NCBI GenBank assembly: GCA_964035575.1
Contig: OZ037907.1
Coordinates: 1,222,794-1,286,793 of the forward strand
Direction: 5' to 3'
DNA: 64,000 nt
Source: Rhynchopus sp. YZ270_cl-10
Taxonomy: Eukaryota; Euglenozoa; Diplonemea; Diplonemida; Diplonemidae
Notes under the pieces: model-generated
Databases searched by the model: none
Told to the model about the DNA's origin: nothing
The model's input: the letters and a program-made list of their open reading frames with translations, nothing else
Shown: piece by piece, positions 10,966 to 20,403 of the stretch
Numbering within the stretch: position 1 is the first letter of the stretch
Layout: each line of letters opens with the position of its first letter
Position numbers and translations under genes: made by a program

Positions 10966-11492
10966 AACACCATCTCTTTCAGCAGTGAAAAACATCTAGA
11001 TCGTTTTTATCCGGCTGGGGAATGGCAATATCCACCTATACGTAACACCGACAACGGCCTCATGCTCCTCAATACAGGTGATGCTGTGCGATAACGATTT
11101 TGCAATCAAAGGTGACCTAGTACGAGAGGCTTGGTCTTCTTTATAACCTTTTCGTTTTGTTCAGATGTAAACCACGAAATGGATGTTGCAATGAAATGCA
11201 AGGTTGGAGTCTGCCCCGGTACAGCCGGTAATACCAAAGACACATTGTTCACGAGCGGGCTGTCGAATTTCAAGCCAAAAAAATTGTCAGTCACAACACC
11301 AAAACCCCATCAAACCCACAACCCAACAGAGCTCTCTGCATACATTCATTTCCCCCCCACCTAGCGCACACACCCCCGCCTTTTTTCTGTTTCAATTCCT
11401 TTCAATCTTCTTGGGTAGTCCATAAGGGTGTCACAGCACATCTTTTTTGGACACCGTTTCCATCCGATAATTACCTTCACCAACCACCCCAC
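10966..11492. other. Upstream gap of the 602-aa gene
   Basis: No gene. It contains the third copy of the dispersed AGAGGCTT block (11109-11160). The last bases before the start are CCAACCACCCCAC, a C-rich leader that also occurs as CAACCACCCCAC before the ankyrin gene at about 26138. Confidence 0.5.
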
Positions 11493-13301
11493 ATGCCTAC
11501 ACCTTTAAGACTCCGCTCTGGAGGTGAGGCGCATTCTTCATGTTCCAGTTCGCAGCCTGCACAGATCACTTCAGGGGTTTCGTCTGCGTCACGTGGGCGA
11601 CGCTGTGGTGATGGGTTGCCGCAGTCGACGGCACCTTCACCTGGTAGGGGTAGGGTGCCGGGGTCTTCTTCTTCTTCTTCTTCTTTGTTGCTTGCTGCAC
11701 ACCAGCAGGATGTAAGGTGCTGCAGTGCTTCGGTCAGCTCCACCGCGACGCTCCCGCCTGCGCAACAGAGCACTGCGTCGACGCCCCTTTCAGACAGGTT
11801 GCGTAGCGCCGTGCTTGACACAATGGTCAAGCCGCTGCCGTGTGCGTTGCTCACGAAGGCAGTGTCCTCAGCAGCGTCGGTGTGGAGTGGTGAGACGTCG
11901 CCGCCACCTTCGCCTGGGGTGCCGCCGGTGCCGGCGTCGTTAGGGGTGGGGGTGGGGGTGGACACAACGCCACTGCGGAGGCAGCCGTCGCCACCTCCAC
12001 TGCCGCCGCCACCGCGTGCTTCCCAAAGAGACCGTCGCGAGCACAAAAACTTCCGCAAACGCGCCTCCTCTGCAAAGGCACGCACCGAGCCCAGCGCCAT
12101 GCAGCATATTGCCGACGCAGCCCACCTGCGTGTTCTCCAGGCACCGCTTGCACTGCGTGAACGAGCCCTGGTTGACGGACAGCGGTATCGGCAGAAGGGA
12201 GTATGCACAGCGCCACCACCACCACCCCCGCCTCCGTCTCCACTTCCTCGCTCTCCTCCACTCACCGCGTCTTCGCGGCTGACTGTCTGGGTGCCTGAGG
12301 CGCGCGACGTTGTGATGTCACGCAACGCTGCAGTGCAGGTGGAGACTACGATGCGGAGTGTTGGGGTAGGTTCCGTGGCCGTGGCGGGGGTGAGCGTGTG
12401 TGTTGGAACGGGGACAGTGGGGGCAGCGGTGGACGTTTGTGTTGGCACAGAAGGACGGGCTGATGTGGAGATGGCAGCACGGGTTGCGGTGCTGGAGAAG
12501 GAGAACGGACGGCTTTTGGACATGCTTGTCACAGCGGAGGAGACGATGGCTGCAGTCTCGTTGCGTCTGGATGTGCCGACGGAACACCGCCACGTACAGA
12601 CCACAGCACCGGCGACACGCACCGCAACGCAACAGTGCGGTGCTGCACTGTCTTCCCTGCAAGATGCTGCCACACAAGGCAGCACTCCAGCCAAACCTAT
12701 TCTCGCAGACGCAGCCATCCAAACCACCCTCAGAGCGGTGCTCAGTGCCATGGAAACGTCCACAACGCAGTCAGCGCCAACACAAAGCGACGCAGAAACC
12801 ACCGCACACCCACAGTGCTGCGATGCAAGCGCCGAAACAGACGTAGTTGCGCTGATTCCAAATGAGTTGAGTGTCACGGCTCTGCGTGCAGAGCGCGCAG
12901 ACGGAACCTCGCAGTGCGAGCGAGGGGACGTTCCTGGGGGGACGAAGGAGGTGGGTGTGGGTGTGGTGGGGATGGAGGCAGGGTGGGTGCGCAGTGTAGC
13001 GTGTCAGAAGTATGCGTCCACAGGTGTGCGAGAGATGTGTGCAGGGAGCACGCAGACTGCGAACCTGCCAGAGGTGTGCCCTGCCACGCAGCGGCGGGAG
13101 TGGGACGCCGTCGAGCCTGTGGAGCGATCGCTCATGCCCACCTCCTTGCTCCTCGACTGCGTGCAGAGCATCCTCACCTGCCTCAGCCACCTCGCACGCG
13201 AAGAGCCCACAAAGGCCGACCACGTGTCACGAGCCTCTGAACACCTCCTCTCCCTCCTGCACACACACGTCGGACAGCCCTACCAACGATACGAAAATTA
13301 G
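11493..13301 (+). CDS. Uncharacterised low-complexity protein with repeated Gln-Thr motifs, 602 aa
   Basis: Residues 1-270 are largely disordered, rich in Ser, Pro and Arg, with poly-Ser (about 57-63) and two poly-Pro tracts (about 165-175 and 235-245). From about residue 275 onward there are spaced short motifs of the form xxQTx or DAAxQ: NAAVQVET, HVQTTAP, RTATQQ, DAATQG, DAAIQTT and GSTQTAN. A helical, possibly coiled-coil segment lies around AARVAVLEKENGRLLDML. The C-terminal 70 residues (LLLDCVQSILTCLSHLAREE) look like an amphipathic helical domain. I recognise no family. A 466-codon open frame on the opposite strand is taken as a shadow caused by high GC. A serial scaffold binding a dynein light chain is one reading of the QT motifs, and is inference only. 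Confidence 0.7.
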   Translation: MPTPLRLRSGGEAHSSCSSSQPAQITSGVSSASRGRRCGDGLPQSTAPSPGRGRVPGSSSSSSSLLLAAHQQDVRCCSASVSSTATLPPAQQSTASTPLSDRLRSAVLDTMVKPLPCALLTKAVSSAASVWSGETSPPPSPGVPPVPASLGVGVGVDTTPLRRQPSPPPLPPPPRASQRDRREHKNFRKRASSAKARTEPSAMQHIADAAHLRVLQAPLALRERALVDGQRYRQKGVCTAPPPPPPPPSPLPRSPPLTASSRLTVWVPEARDVVMSRNAAVQVETTMRSVGVGSVAVAGVSVCVGTGTVGAAVDVCVGTEGRADVEMAARVAVLEKENGRLLDMLVTAEETMAAVSLRLDVPTEHRHVQTTAPATRTATQQCGAALSSLQDAATQGSTPAKPILADAAIQTTLRAVLSAMETSTTQSAPTQSDAETTAHPQCCDASAETDVVALIPNELSVTALRAERADGTSQCERGDVPGGTKEVGVGVVGMEAGWVRSVACQKYASTGVREMCAGSTQTANLPEVCPATQRREWDAVEPVERSLMPTSLLLDCVQSILTCLSHLAREEPTKADHVSRASEHLLSLLHTHVGQPYQRYEN

Positions 13302-13608
13302 ATATTTTTTTTTGGCCTGAAATGTGTCGGAGTGGGGTAAAGCCATTCAGGGGGGAGAAAAAAACGTTTGTGCCCCGAGGGGTTTTGAGCGGGGTGAACC
13401 GCCCTTTGTTTCTTGCCTGTGTCGTTTTGTGTCCTTTTCGTTTTAGATTTTAGACTCGAATAGAAATTAACTGATTACCCCCTCCCCTGCCAAACTTCAT
13501 TTTTCTTGTGAAAAAGAAAACCGACGCAGGAGTCTTTTATTGTAAACTGTTTTCTTCTCCGCCAACACACAAAAACACTTGACAGAAAAATCTTTTTCAC
13601 ACAAACGC
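13302..13608. other. 3' flank of the 602-aa gene
   Basis: T-rich intergenic sequence. Nothing beyond a possible 3' UTR is visible. Confidence 0.4.
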
Positions 13609-14530
13609 CTTTTTCCCAACCTTCCTGTATACACGCGTCAGCAACCAATACAGGTAGTGTATTGAAATGATTCTGGGGGGGGGGGTAAGGGGTCTAATTT
13701 TAATTTCGTCGATTTTGAGAAAAATTTTGGCCAAAAATGGGCCCCACGTACAAGGAACCGGGCTCATATTTCTCAAAATTTAAGTGGTCAAAAAATTGTC
13801 CAATTTTCCGAAATGACCCCACCGCTGCACGGGCGGAGCCCAAAAATGCAAATAAGCCACTTTTTCCCAACCTTCCTGTATACACGCGTCAGCAACCAAT
13901 ACAGGTAGTGTATTGAAATGATTCTGGGGGGGGGTAAGGGGTCTAATTTTAATTTCGTCGATTTTGAGAAAAATTTTGGCCAAAAATGGGCCCCACGTAT
14001 AAGGAACCGGGCTCATATTTCTCAAAATTTAAGTGGTCAAAAAATTGTCCAATTTTCCGAAATGACCCCACCGCTGCACGGGCGGAGCCCAAAAATGCAA
14101 ATAAGCCACTTTTTGGTTTCATTGAAATGATGCGGCTGACACTGAGGAATTATGGTTTCCGGCGTCCCATTGAGGGGGCGAACCCTTTTTAATTTTTCCC
14201 AACCTTCCTGTATACACGCGTCAGCAACCAATACAGGTAGTGTATTGAAATGATTCTGGGGGGGGGTAAGGGGTCTAATTTTAATTTCGTCGATTTTGAG
14301 AAAAATTTTGGCCAAAAATGGGCCCCACGTATAAGGAACCGGGCTCATATTTCTCAAAATTTAAGTGGTCAAAAAATTGTCCAATTTTCCGAAATGACCC
14401 CACCGCTGCACGGGCGGAGCCCAAAAATGCAAATAAGCCACTTTTTGGTTTCATTGAAATGATGCGGCTGACACTGAGGAATTATGGTTTCCGGCGTCCC
14501 ATTGAGGGGGCGAACCCTTTTTAATTTTTT
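13609..14530. repeat. Direct tandem triplicate, units of about 251 and 332 bp
   Basis: Three head-to-tail copies begin with CCCAACCTTCCTGTATACAC at 13615, 13866 and 14198. Copies 2 and 3 are nearly identical over about 330 bp; copy 1 lacks the last 80 bp (from GGTTTCATTGAAATGATGCG to CGAACCCTTTTTAATTTTT). Each unit contains a poly-G tract and the GTGCAGCGGTGGGGTCATTT motif (reverse strand) seen in degenerate form at 2.2-2.6 kb. The copies are near-identical, so the duplication looks recent. Confidence 0.9.
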
Positions 14531-14622
14531 GTTCTCTTGAAATGTGTAATTTCATGTTTTCGCGAAAACAATACGAACTGATCGGGTTGAAGGAAGGGTG
14601 GGGAAAACAATAATAACAAGAA

Positions 14623-15102
14623 CAACTAATTGCTAAGAAAAAAAATGGGGTGTGCTGCGGATAACTCCGCGCGATTTTCGAAACCACCATAGCATCCTGG
14701 CGATTTTCTGGAGGTGCTGATGTGACGATGCCTGGTGCGATCGACGACGTGTTGTCGTCTGTGCATTATGTGTTCCTTCCGCACTGCTCTGATGACGACG
14801 ACGATGCGTGGGAGCCTGTGGACGACTACGAGCTGGAACATGCCGAGGCCGCCCGAGCGAATGGTTATCGAGCCTGCCGAGACTACGTCCAATAACGCGA
14901 TCGAGCAGATGGTGCTGGACGAAGAGGACAGCCCCACTGTTTAAAAGTTTCAGATGCAGGCATCCCAGTGGGTTCAGCAGCGTACGAAGAGCGTTTTAGC
15001 ATACCTGCAGAAGAGCAGAATGCTGGGCGTGTTGTAGATTATATTTTTTTCAGAGTGGAGTTCCACAGCACACCCGGTTTTTTTTCCGATAGCAATTACT
15101 TG
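14623..15102. mobile_element. 480-bp terminal-inverted-repeat (MITE-like) element
   Basis: The left end reads CAACTAATTGCTAAG followed by eight A. The right end, read on the opposite strand, is CAAGTAATTGCTATCGG followed by eight A. This gives terminal inverted repeats of about 23 bp with few mismatches. A 58-bp sequence at 22989-23046 consists of little more than the same two ends. The interior holds protein-like stretches (next entry) and no recognisable transposase. Its right end is immediately followed by the poly(T) that forms the tail of the neighbouring LINE. Confidence 0.7.
14728..15075 (+). pseudogene. Possible gene relic or small ORFs inside the 480-bp element
   Basis: A 55-codon frame from 14728 (MPGAIDDVLSSV, then an Asp run and EPVDDYELEHAEAARANG) stops at 14893. 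Protein-like sequence continues in other frames: IEQMVLDEEDSPTV ending at 14944, then VGSAAYEERFSIPAEEQNAG from about 14970. The shifts in frame suggest decay, or introns I cannot place. The content is acidic and I recognise no family. It may be captured host coding sequence carried by the inverted-repeat element. Confidence 0.3.
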
Positions 15103-15135
<33 letters not shown>

Positions 15136-15509
15136 GGTATTCACTCTCGTCTCTTTAGCGCTGCCGAGGCAGTGTGGCCGCTCTTTTTTGTTCTATCCAG
15201 AGTAAACCCGGGACCGTGTCCCAGCTGGTGCCGTTTTTCACATCTAGGACGTGCGGGTTGCCGTTTTACGGAGGTCACCTCCCCGTTTGCCACACAGGGT
15301 TTACAGACAGCACACCTCCCCCTCAGGGTGTGGCAGCATCGTTAAGGACACTGGCCTGACGACAAAAGTGGAAACCTTTTTTAGGTTCCCGTGATCAGCT
15401 GATATGCTGGTCGGTGTGTTCTCTTGATGTTTTCTTTTTTGTTGGTATCCTCTTGTTGATATGAGTAATGTAAAAGTAAAAGCTAATAAAGCTAAAAGTT
15501 GTGTTCTCT

Positions 15510-16400
15510 TCAGTTCGTTACAGTTGGCCTCAGAAGGTCACTCAGAGTGTCATCAGACAATCCGGAGGACACCAAAAATTCCAGGACCACTGCTGGGTGT
15601 TGTGTGAGGAGTGTTCCCCACGAGGTGTTGCTGCACAGGTTGGCTCTTTTGTCGGTGAGCTTGGGGCATTGCTTCAGAAGGTGCTTCGCCGTCACATTCG
15701 CCTTTCCGCACGCCTTGCAGTTGGGGGTGTCGTTGTGGCTCCTGTCCGTGTACAGGAGGGGGTGTCGTCTTGTGCGCAGGAGTCTCATCTCACGCGCTCC
15801 CTTACGCGTCAGTCGTTGTGGGCGGAGTTGCGGGTGGCGGAGTTGTATCTTCGTCTTCGCTTTGGCGTCGGTGTGCTGGCACGCATATGCGCTGTCTTCG
15901 GTGGGTGTGACGGTGAGCTGCGCTGCCACCCTCTTGATCTGAGAGGCGGCCGTCATCATCGCTATGGGTTCCAGCTGTGGTACCATGGCGTTCGCGTGCC
16001 GCTTTGCCTCTTTGTCCGCAGCTTCGTTTCCAGGTAGGCCGATATGGCTTGGGACGTACTGGAAGTCTACGCGTACTCCTTTGCGCGTGAGTGTGTGTAT
16101 CGCACGCCATATGTCGTGCAGTGAATGCTCGACAGCCTTCTGTGGTCCTCCCTCTAGGGCGCGGATTGAGGACTGGCTGTCTGTGAGGATCGCCACTCTC
16201 GCGTGTTTGGTGGTAGTGGTGCGGTTTGCAAGGTCGGTGAGTGCCTCACGGATTGCCGTCTGCTCGGCTTGGTAGGCCACGCATCGCCTGCCTGCCCCCT
16301 TGCCGAAGACGTGGATCATGTTGTCGTCAGCGTCCGTCACTGCACATCCCGCCCCGCCGATGTTCGTGTCGGACAGTGATCCGTCGGTGTACGTGCTGGG
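15510..16400 (-). CDS. LINE ribonuclease H domain and C-terminal zinc knuckle
   Basis: RNase H type I residues are present: YTDGSLSD, the Glu in YQAEQTAIREAL, ILTDSQSS and the final Asp in GNEAADKEAKRHA. Downstream a Cys-x2-Cys-x8-His-x4-Cys knuckle (CKACGKANVTAKHLLKQC) matches those at the C-terminus of several LINE clades. The frame is offset from the RT frame; the linking sequence (about 16400-16740) is in the RT frame. The offset is either a frameshift mutation or a programmed shift. Confidence 0.85.
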   Translation of the reverse strand, partial: PSTYTDGSLSDTNIGGAGCAVTDADDNMIHVFGKGAGRRCVAYQAEQTAIREALTDLANRTTTTKHARVAILTDSQSSIRALEGGPQKAVEHSLHDIWRAIHTLTRKGVRVDFQYVPSHIGLPGNEAADKEAKRHANAMVPQLEPIAMMTAASQIKRVAAQLTVTPTEDSAYACQHTDAKAKTKIQLRHPQLRPQRLTRKGAREMRLLRTRRHPLLYTDRSHNDTPNCKACGKANVTAKHLLKQCPKLTDKRANLCSNTSWGTLLTQHPAVVLEFLVSSGLSDDTLSDLLRPTVTN

Positions 16401-16740
16401 GTAGCTTGTCGAGGGCCTCCTGCGTTTTTTCCAGAGCTTCCTCTTTGGTTTGTTTAGAGTCCGCTCGGAGGACTCCTGGGATGGTGGGGTGCAGCGTAAG
16501 CTTATCCTGTACTTCCTCCCATTGCCAGGGGGGCACAGGGTAGTGGAGCGCAATGGTGCTCCGAGTTGTGTGCTGAGTGTACATCTTTGTTTCCTCAACG
16601 GTGTTCGTGGCTGCTCTAAGCCATGTAGTGTTGGAGTGTTTTTTGGTTGACTGCACGGCGGTGTACGCGGGCGAGTCATGTATGCGGTTGGCGCGCTCGT
16701 ACAGCTTTGCTCCTTCCGCTTGTGCAATTTCAGCGATTGA

Positions 16741-18415
16741 TCACAGGTTCGCCTCCCAGAGAAGGTTCTCCGTCGCTGTGGTGCGTAGACAGCCGGTGAT
16801 CAGTCTGGCTGCGCCGTGGTGGAGGGTCTCAAGATGGGTTCGGTTCTTCTTGAGCAGTGCGTGTCCCCACACTCCTATCCCGTAGGTGAGCACGGGCAGC
16901 ACATATGTCATGTACACTTGTCGCATGGTGTCTGCTTCCGCACCCCAGTCCTCGCCTCCTAGTGCGTACAGTACGGAGAGTCGTTGTTTGTACTTTGTGC
17001 ACACTGATTCCATGTGTTGTATCATGTTGCATTCGTCATCTATTAGGATGCCGAGGTACTGTGTCAGTCGGGTTGTAGGCACGCGTTTCCCATTGCTGTA
17101 GTGCACTGCGAATTGCTTGTCTCTGACGTTGTTGGGGTCTTTCTTGGTGGTGAAGGCTAGGAGGTTCGTTTTGTCGTCGTCGGTGGAGATTCGGAGGCCC
17201 ATTGGGGGGAGTTCACGTTCAAGTACTTCGATAGCCTTTTGTGCGGATAAAGCGGCTTCGTCGGTGTTGTTGCCAATGCACAGGATTGCGAGGTCGTCGG
17301 CGTACATGCACACATGCCCGTCCACGCACTCTAGGGTTTTCGCCAGGTTTGCCATGACTACGTTGAAGAGTAGGGGGGAGAGCACTGTGCCTTGGGGTAC
17401 TCCCTCCTCCATGTCGTAGAACTCGCTGACGTGACCTGCCACGGTCGCCGCTGCTCGTCTGTTGCTGAGGTATGCACCAATCCATTTCTGGTACGTGAGT
17501 GGGAAGTCGTGCAGGTGTTGGAGGATGGCACTGCGTTTGAGGCGGTCGTACGCCTTCTCTAGGTCCACTTTGAGTAGGATTGCACTGCGTCCTTCCTCTA
17601 CTGTGTCCTTGGCCAGTTGCGTTACCAGTGCGATGCTGTCGATCGTGGATCTCTTTTTCCTGAAACCTGCTTGGGCCTTGTGGAGGTTAGGGAACTGCTC
17701 ATCAGGGTCTTCCATGAGCTGGTGTAGGCGGTGTCCGATCATGCGCTCGAGCACCTTGCTCACTGTACTCGTCAGTGCAATTGGTCTGTACGAAGCAGGG
17801 AGGTGGTCCGGTTTCGAAGGCTTGTGGATGGGCATCAGTAGAGAAGTCGTCCATTCCAGTGGGAGTGTGCCACTACTCCACGAGAGGTTCATGATACGCA
17901 GGAGACCCTTCCTCGCCTCCGGTCCCATGTGTCGTAGCATCTCGTTGTGTATGTTGTCCATGCCTGGTGTTTTGTTGTCTTCCAGGTTGTTCACGATGGT
18001 GTTGAGCTCCTGCATTGTAAAGGCACGCTCTGATTCGTGGTATGGGACGTCCGTCGGTGTTGTGGCTACGTCCTCCGTGTCTGTGGGGTCTTTGCGGCTC
18101 ACGTCTGAGTAGTGCCTACCAAATATGTTCGCTTTGGCTGTGTTGTCGGTGATGGTGGTGCCGTTCTCCGTCAGTGGGTACTGCTGCGACTTATCGGCTC
18201 TGCCGTCCAGTTCGCGTAGTAGGTGGTAGATGTGTGAGGACCCCGCAGCCTTGTCGCACCTTGCCTCCCATATCGTGCGTTTGCTGTCGCGGATTTCCGT
18301 GGCCACATTTTGTTTTAGGCAGCTGAGGGAGTCACTATCATTTTGTGTGGGTGGTGTTGTCTGCTTCTGCAGTTGCGCGATCTTCTGGTCTCGGCGCTTC
18401 ATTGCTTTGCGTACT
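16741..18415 (-). CDS. LINE reverse transcriptase domain (partial)
   Basis: The RT frame enters from the array and reads through the classical blocks: LMPIHKPSKPDHLPASYRPI, QAGFRKKRSTIDSI, LKVDLEKAYDRL (motif A), GVPQGTVLSPLLFN (motif B) and MYADDLAIL (motif C with the catalytic Asp pair), then thumb-like sequence ending in TGCLRTTATENLLWEANL at 16741. The open frame extends upstream through the array to 18747, but that part only encodes the eight-residue repeat and is not element sequence. The catalytic residues are intact. It is the product of a mobile element, not a host gene. Confidence 0.85.
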
Positions 18416-18628
18416 GCACCTGTGCACCTGTGCACCTGTGCACCTGTGCACCTGTGCACCTGTGCACCTGTGCACCTGTGCACCTGTGCACCTGTGCACC
18501 TGTGCACCTGTGCACCTGTGCACCTGTGCACCTGTGCACCTGTGCACCTGTGCACCTGTGCACCTGTGCACCTGTGCACCTGTGCACCTGTGCACCTGTG
18601 CACCTGTGCACCTGTGCACCTGTGCACC
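18416..18628. repeat. Tandem array of 8-bp GCACCTGT, about 26 copies
   Basis: Uniform 8-bp units with an embedded GTGCAC palindrome. The array sits exactly at the 5' (right) edge of the truncated LINE, as the GGTACACA array does for the fragment at the window start. It ends at GCACCGCC, 170 bp before the metalloprotease gene start. Confidence 0.97.
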
Positions 18629-18797
18629 GCCTTTTTCTGTCTACTCTCTGTTTTTTGTTCATCTTTTTTCAAAAATAAAAAGAGAGAGTTTTTGAAGTAA
18701 GGAAAGAAAAGCAACCTTAAGCCAAAAGTAGCGCACTTCGCAGTCAAAACTGTTCCGCTTCCACCCTCGCCTCCAACAGGTTATTTCACCTCACACA

Positions 18798-19625
18798 ATG
18801 TCAGAAGCTGTGCTTGACATTTTAAGGAACGTCAGAGCAGTTCTTCACAAGGCACTCCCACAAGAGTTTGGGCTGTCTCTTTCGTTCCCTATTGAAGACG
18901 CTTCTTCGGAAATGGCGTCGACAGGTTGCCATGGTCTGACCGACATTGAATACAAATGGGAGCCCTCTCGAAGGCAGTCGTCCTCGCTGACTGTACGCAG
19001 AGTTGCGGTGGCGGTGTTTGATCCCACACAGCCAACAGAACCACTGCCTATTGAGTTGCTGCTTCTCACTTTCATCCACGAGCTTGCACACACCGTCACG
19101 CAGGCAGAACTGGTTCCAATAGACTCCGTGACGCAGACCCGAAGTGACGTTGAAGGCAGCTTTCGAGAGAAGTTGGTTGTTGTCCATCACAGCAAACCGT
19201 TCTATGAACACTACGCCACACTCTTGAAGGCTGCAGAGAAGCTGGGTGTGCTCACCATCCCTTCCGTCCCAAACAAATACTCGGAAGCGAATCTGCAGCG
19301 ATTGGACAGCATTGACGTCACAATGAGCAAGGCCGGTCTCAACAGAGGTGTCAGCCCAATGTACTCCAAGATGCCTCCCAAGGTGCGAGTGTCGCTGACA
19401 GCGAAATCCGCTCAAAGCAGAGTTGTTGTGCTGGAGGTTGAAGGGTTGTCCCTGAAAACCTTGCTCCAAGTTGCCAGATCAAAGCTCAGACTGAGTGCGA
19501 AGTCCTGCAAGGAAGTGCACTCCGCCCAACAAAACCCTGAGGGAACACTGATTGGCACGGACAGCTGTCTGCAGGCGTTTGTAGCATCCAGTATTGGGTC
19601 AGATATTGTTCTGACCATAAAGTAA
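18798..19625 (+). CDS. WLM-like zinc metalloprotease with C-terminal ubiquitin-like segment, 275 aa
   Basis: A zinc-protease signature LLLLTFIHELAHT places HExxH at about residues 94-98. It is followed by HHSKPFYEHYATLLKAAEKLG at about 131-151, giving the third ligand and the helix typical of WLM/SprT-like domains. Family members process SUMO or ubiquitin conjugates or DNA-protein crosslinks; the substrate here is unknown. Residues 200-275 (KTLLQVARSKLRLSAKSCKEV, then GTLIGTDSCLQAFV and SDIVLTIK) look like a ubiquitin-like or PB1-like beta-grasp fold, which is an inference from pattern. The single exon starts at ATG 18798, preceded by CACACA. Confidence 0.75.
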   Translation: MSEAVLDILRNVRAVLHKALPQEFGLSLSFPIEDASSEMASTGCHGLTDIEYKWEPSRRQSSSLTVRRVAVAVFDPTQPTEPLPIELLLLTFIHELAHTVTQAELVPIDSVTQTRSDVEGSFREKLVVVHHSKPFYEHYATLLKAAEKLGVLTIPSVPNKYSEANLQRLDSIDVTMSKAGLNRGVSPMYSKMPPKVRVSLTAKSAQSRVVVLEVEGLSLKTLLQVARSKLRLSAKSCKEVHSAQQNPEGTLIGTDSCLQAFVASSIGSDIVLTIK

Positions 19626-20403
19626 AATTCAATTGATTGTGCAGTTGCCGTTACGTTCTCTAGTGGGAGATCTTCCTATCCTTAAGATATGCCACTGGGA
19701 ATGTACAGCCGGGAAGTTATTTTGCCCTTTTTCTTTGGTTGGAAGGCATTTGAATTTAATTGAGTTGGTTTTGCGTTTTTATGTTTATTGTTTGTTGCTG
19801 TCAATTCGTGCATACATCATGCATTTCTCCCATGCCAGTGTCTCTTAACATGAACAGGTTGAGGGCTAATGCCACTGTGCGGTGTAGACTGTGGGGTAAG
19901 TCAGCACAAAGTGCCTTATTCACTATCGATCGTCGTCGTCTGTGTCTCCTGGCTTCTCAAGTTTAGCAGCCTCCCCATCGAGGCACCCACAAGCCCGCAC
20001 ATCTCCGTATCCTCAGCCGTTTTCTTGATCCTGATTTCGCATCGTTGTCTCCTTGAGCAGCCTTGAGGTGCTTTTCACCACTGTGAACTCCTTCCGTGGT
20101 TGACCGCAAATGGAATGTGTCCGCGACGTGTCAAGCAAAGTAAAAATAATTCGACACACGTCGTGCGCACATAAAGGTTTCATGGTGAATATTTTTGTTC
20201 CCGGGTTTGTCTACTTGGTTTCTCCACACTCCCCAGTTCCAGTCCCAACTCTGTTTGTCTCATGGCACAGACGTTTCTTGCCACAAGCCCTGCGGCTTTT
20301 TTGTCTTGCTTTCAGATCTCTCCACCCGCTCCTTCTTAACCAATTTTCACACCAAAACCCTACAGAACTCAGAGTACACGGCTTCCCACCTACTTCAAAA
20401 AGA
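19626..20403. other. Intergenic region between metalloprotease and DUF3431 genes
   Basis: No separate gene is visible. The open frame of the DUF3431 gene extends upstream to an ATG at 20110, but that part has UTR-like composition (Pro/His/Phe, no domain) and I treat it as 5' UTR. Confidence 0.45.

Larger units (their letters stand above)
15103..18415 (-). mobile_element. Non-LTR retrotransposon (LINE) with RT and RNase H, 5'-truncated
   Basis: Read on the - strand, the element opens directly out of an 8-bp array at 18415, carries RT, then RNase H, a 3' UTR of about 380 bp, and a poly(A) tail of about 30 (poly-T at 15103-15131). No AP-endonuclease or ORF1 region is present, so it is 5'-truncated. 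A ribonuclease H domain after RT is typical of I/R1-like groups. A stop at 16741 and a frame change separate the RT and RNase H frames, so this copy is probably not active as it stands. Confidence 0.9.

Noticed and set aside
11109-11130. Large-subunit rRNA sarcin-ricin loop (AGTACGAGAGG)
   Set aside because: Only 11 bases match, flanking sequence is unrelated, and related blocks at 1.5 and 1.95 kb vary at those bases.
11477-12877. 466-codon frame antisense to the 602-aa gene
   Set aside because: High-GC mirror of the + strand gene, with a random Ala/Ser/Arg/Thr mix. The + strand product has ordered motifs and a C-rich leader like other genes.
16741-18747. Natural fusion of an octapeptide-repeat domain to reverse transcriptase
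   Set aside because: The frame through the GCACCTGT array is open by chance (no stops in the unit) and continues into unrelated sequence. It is an insertion-junction artefact.
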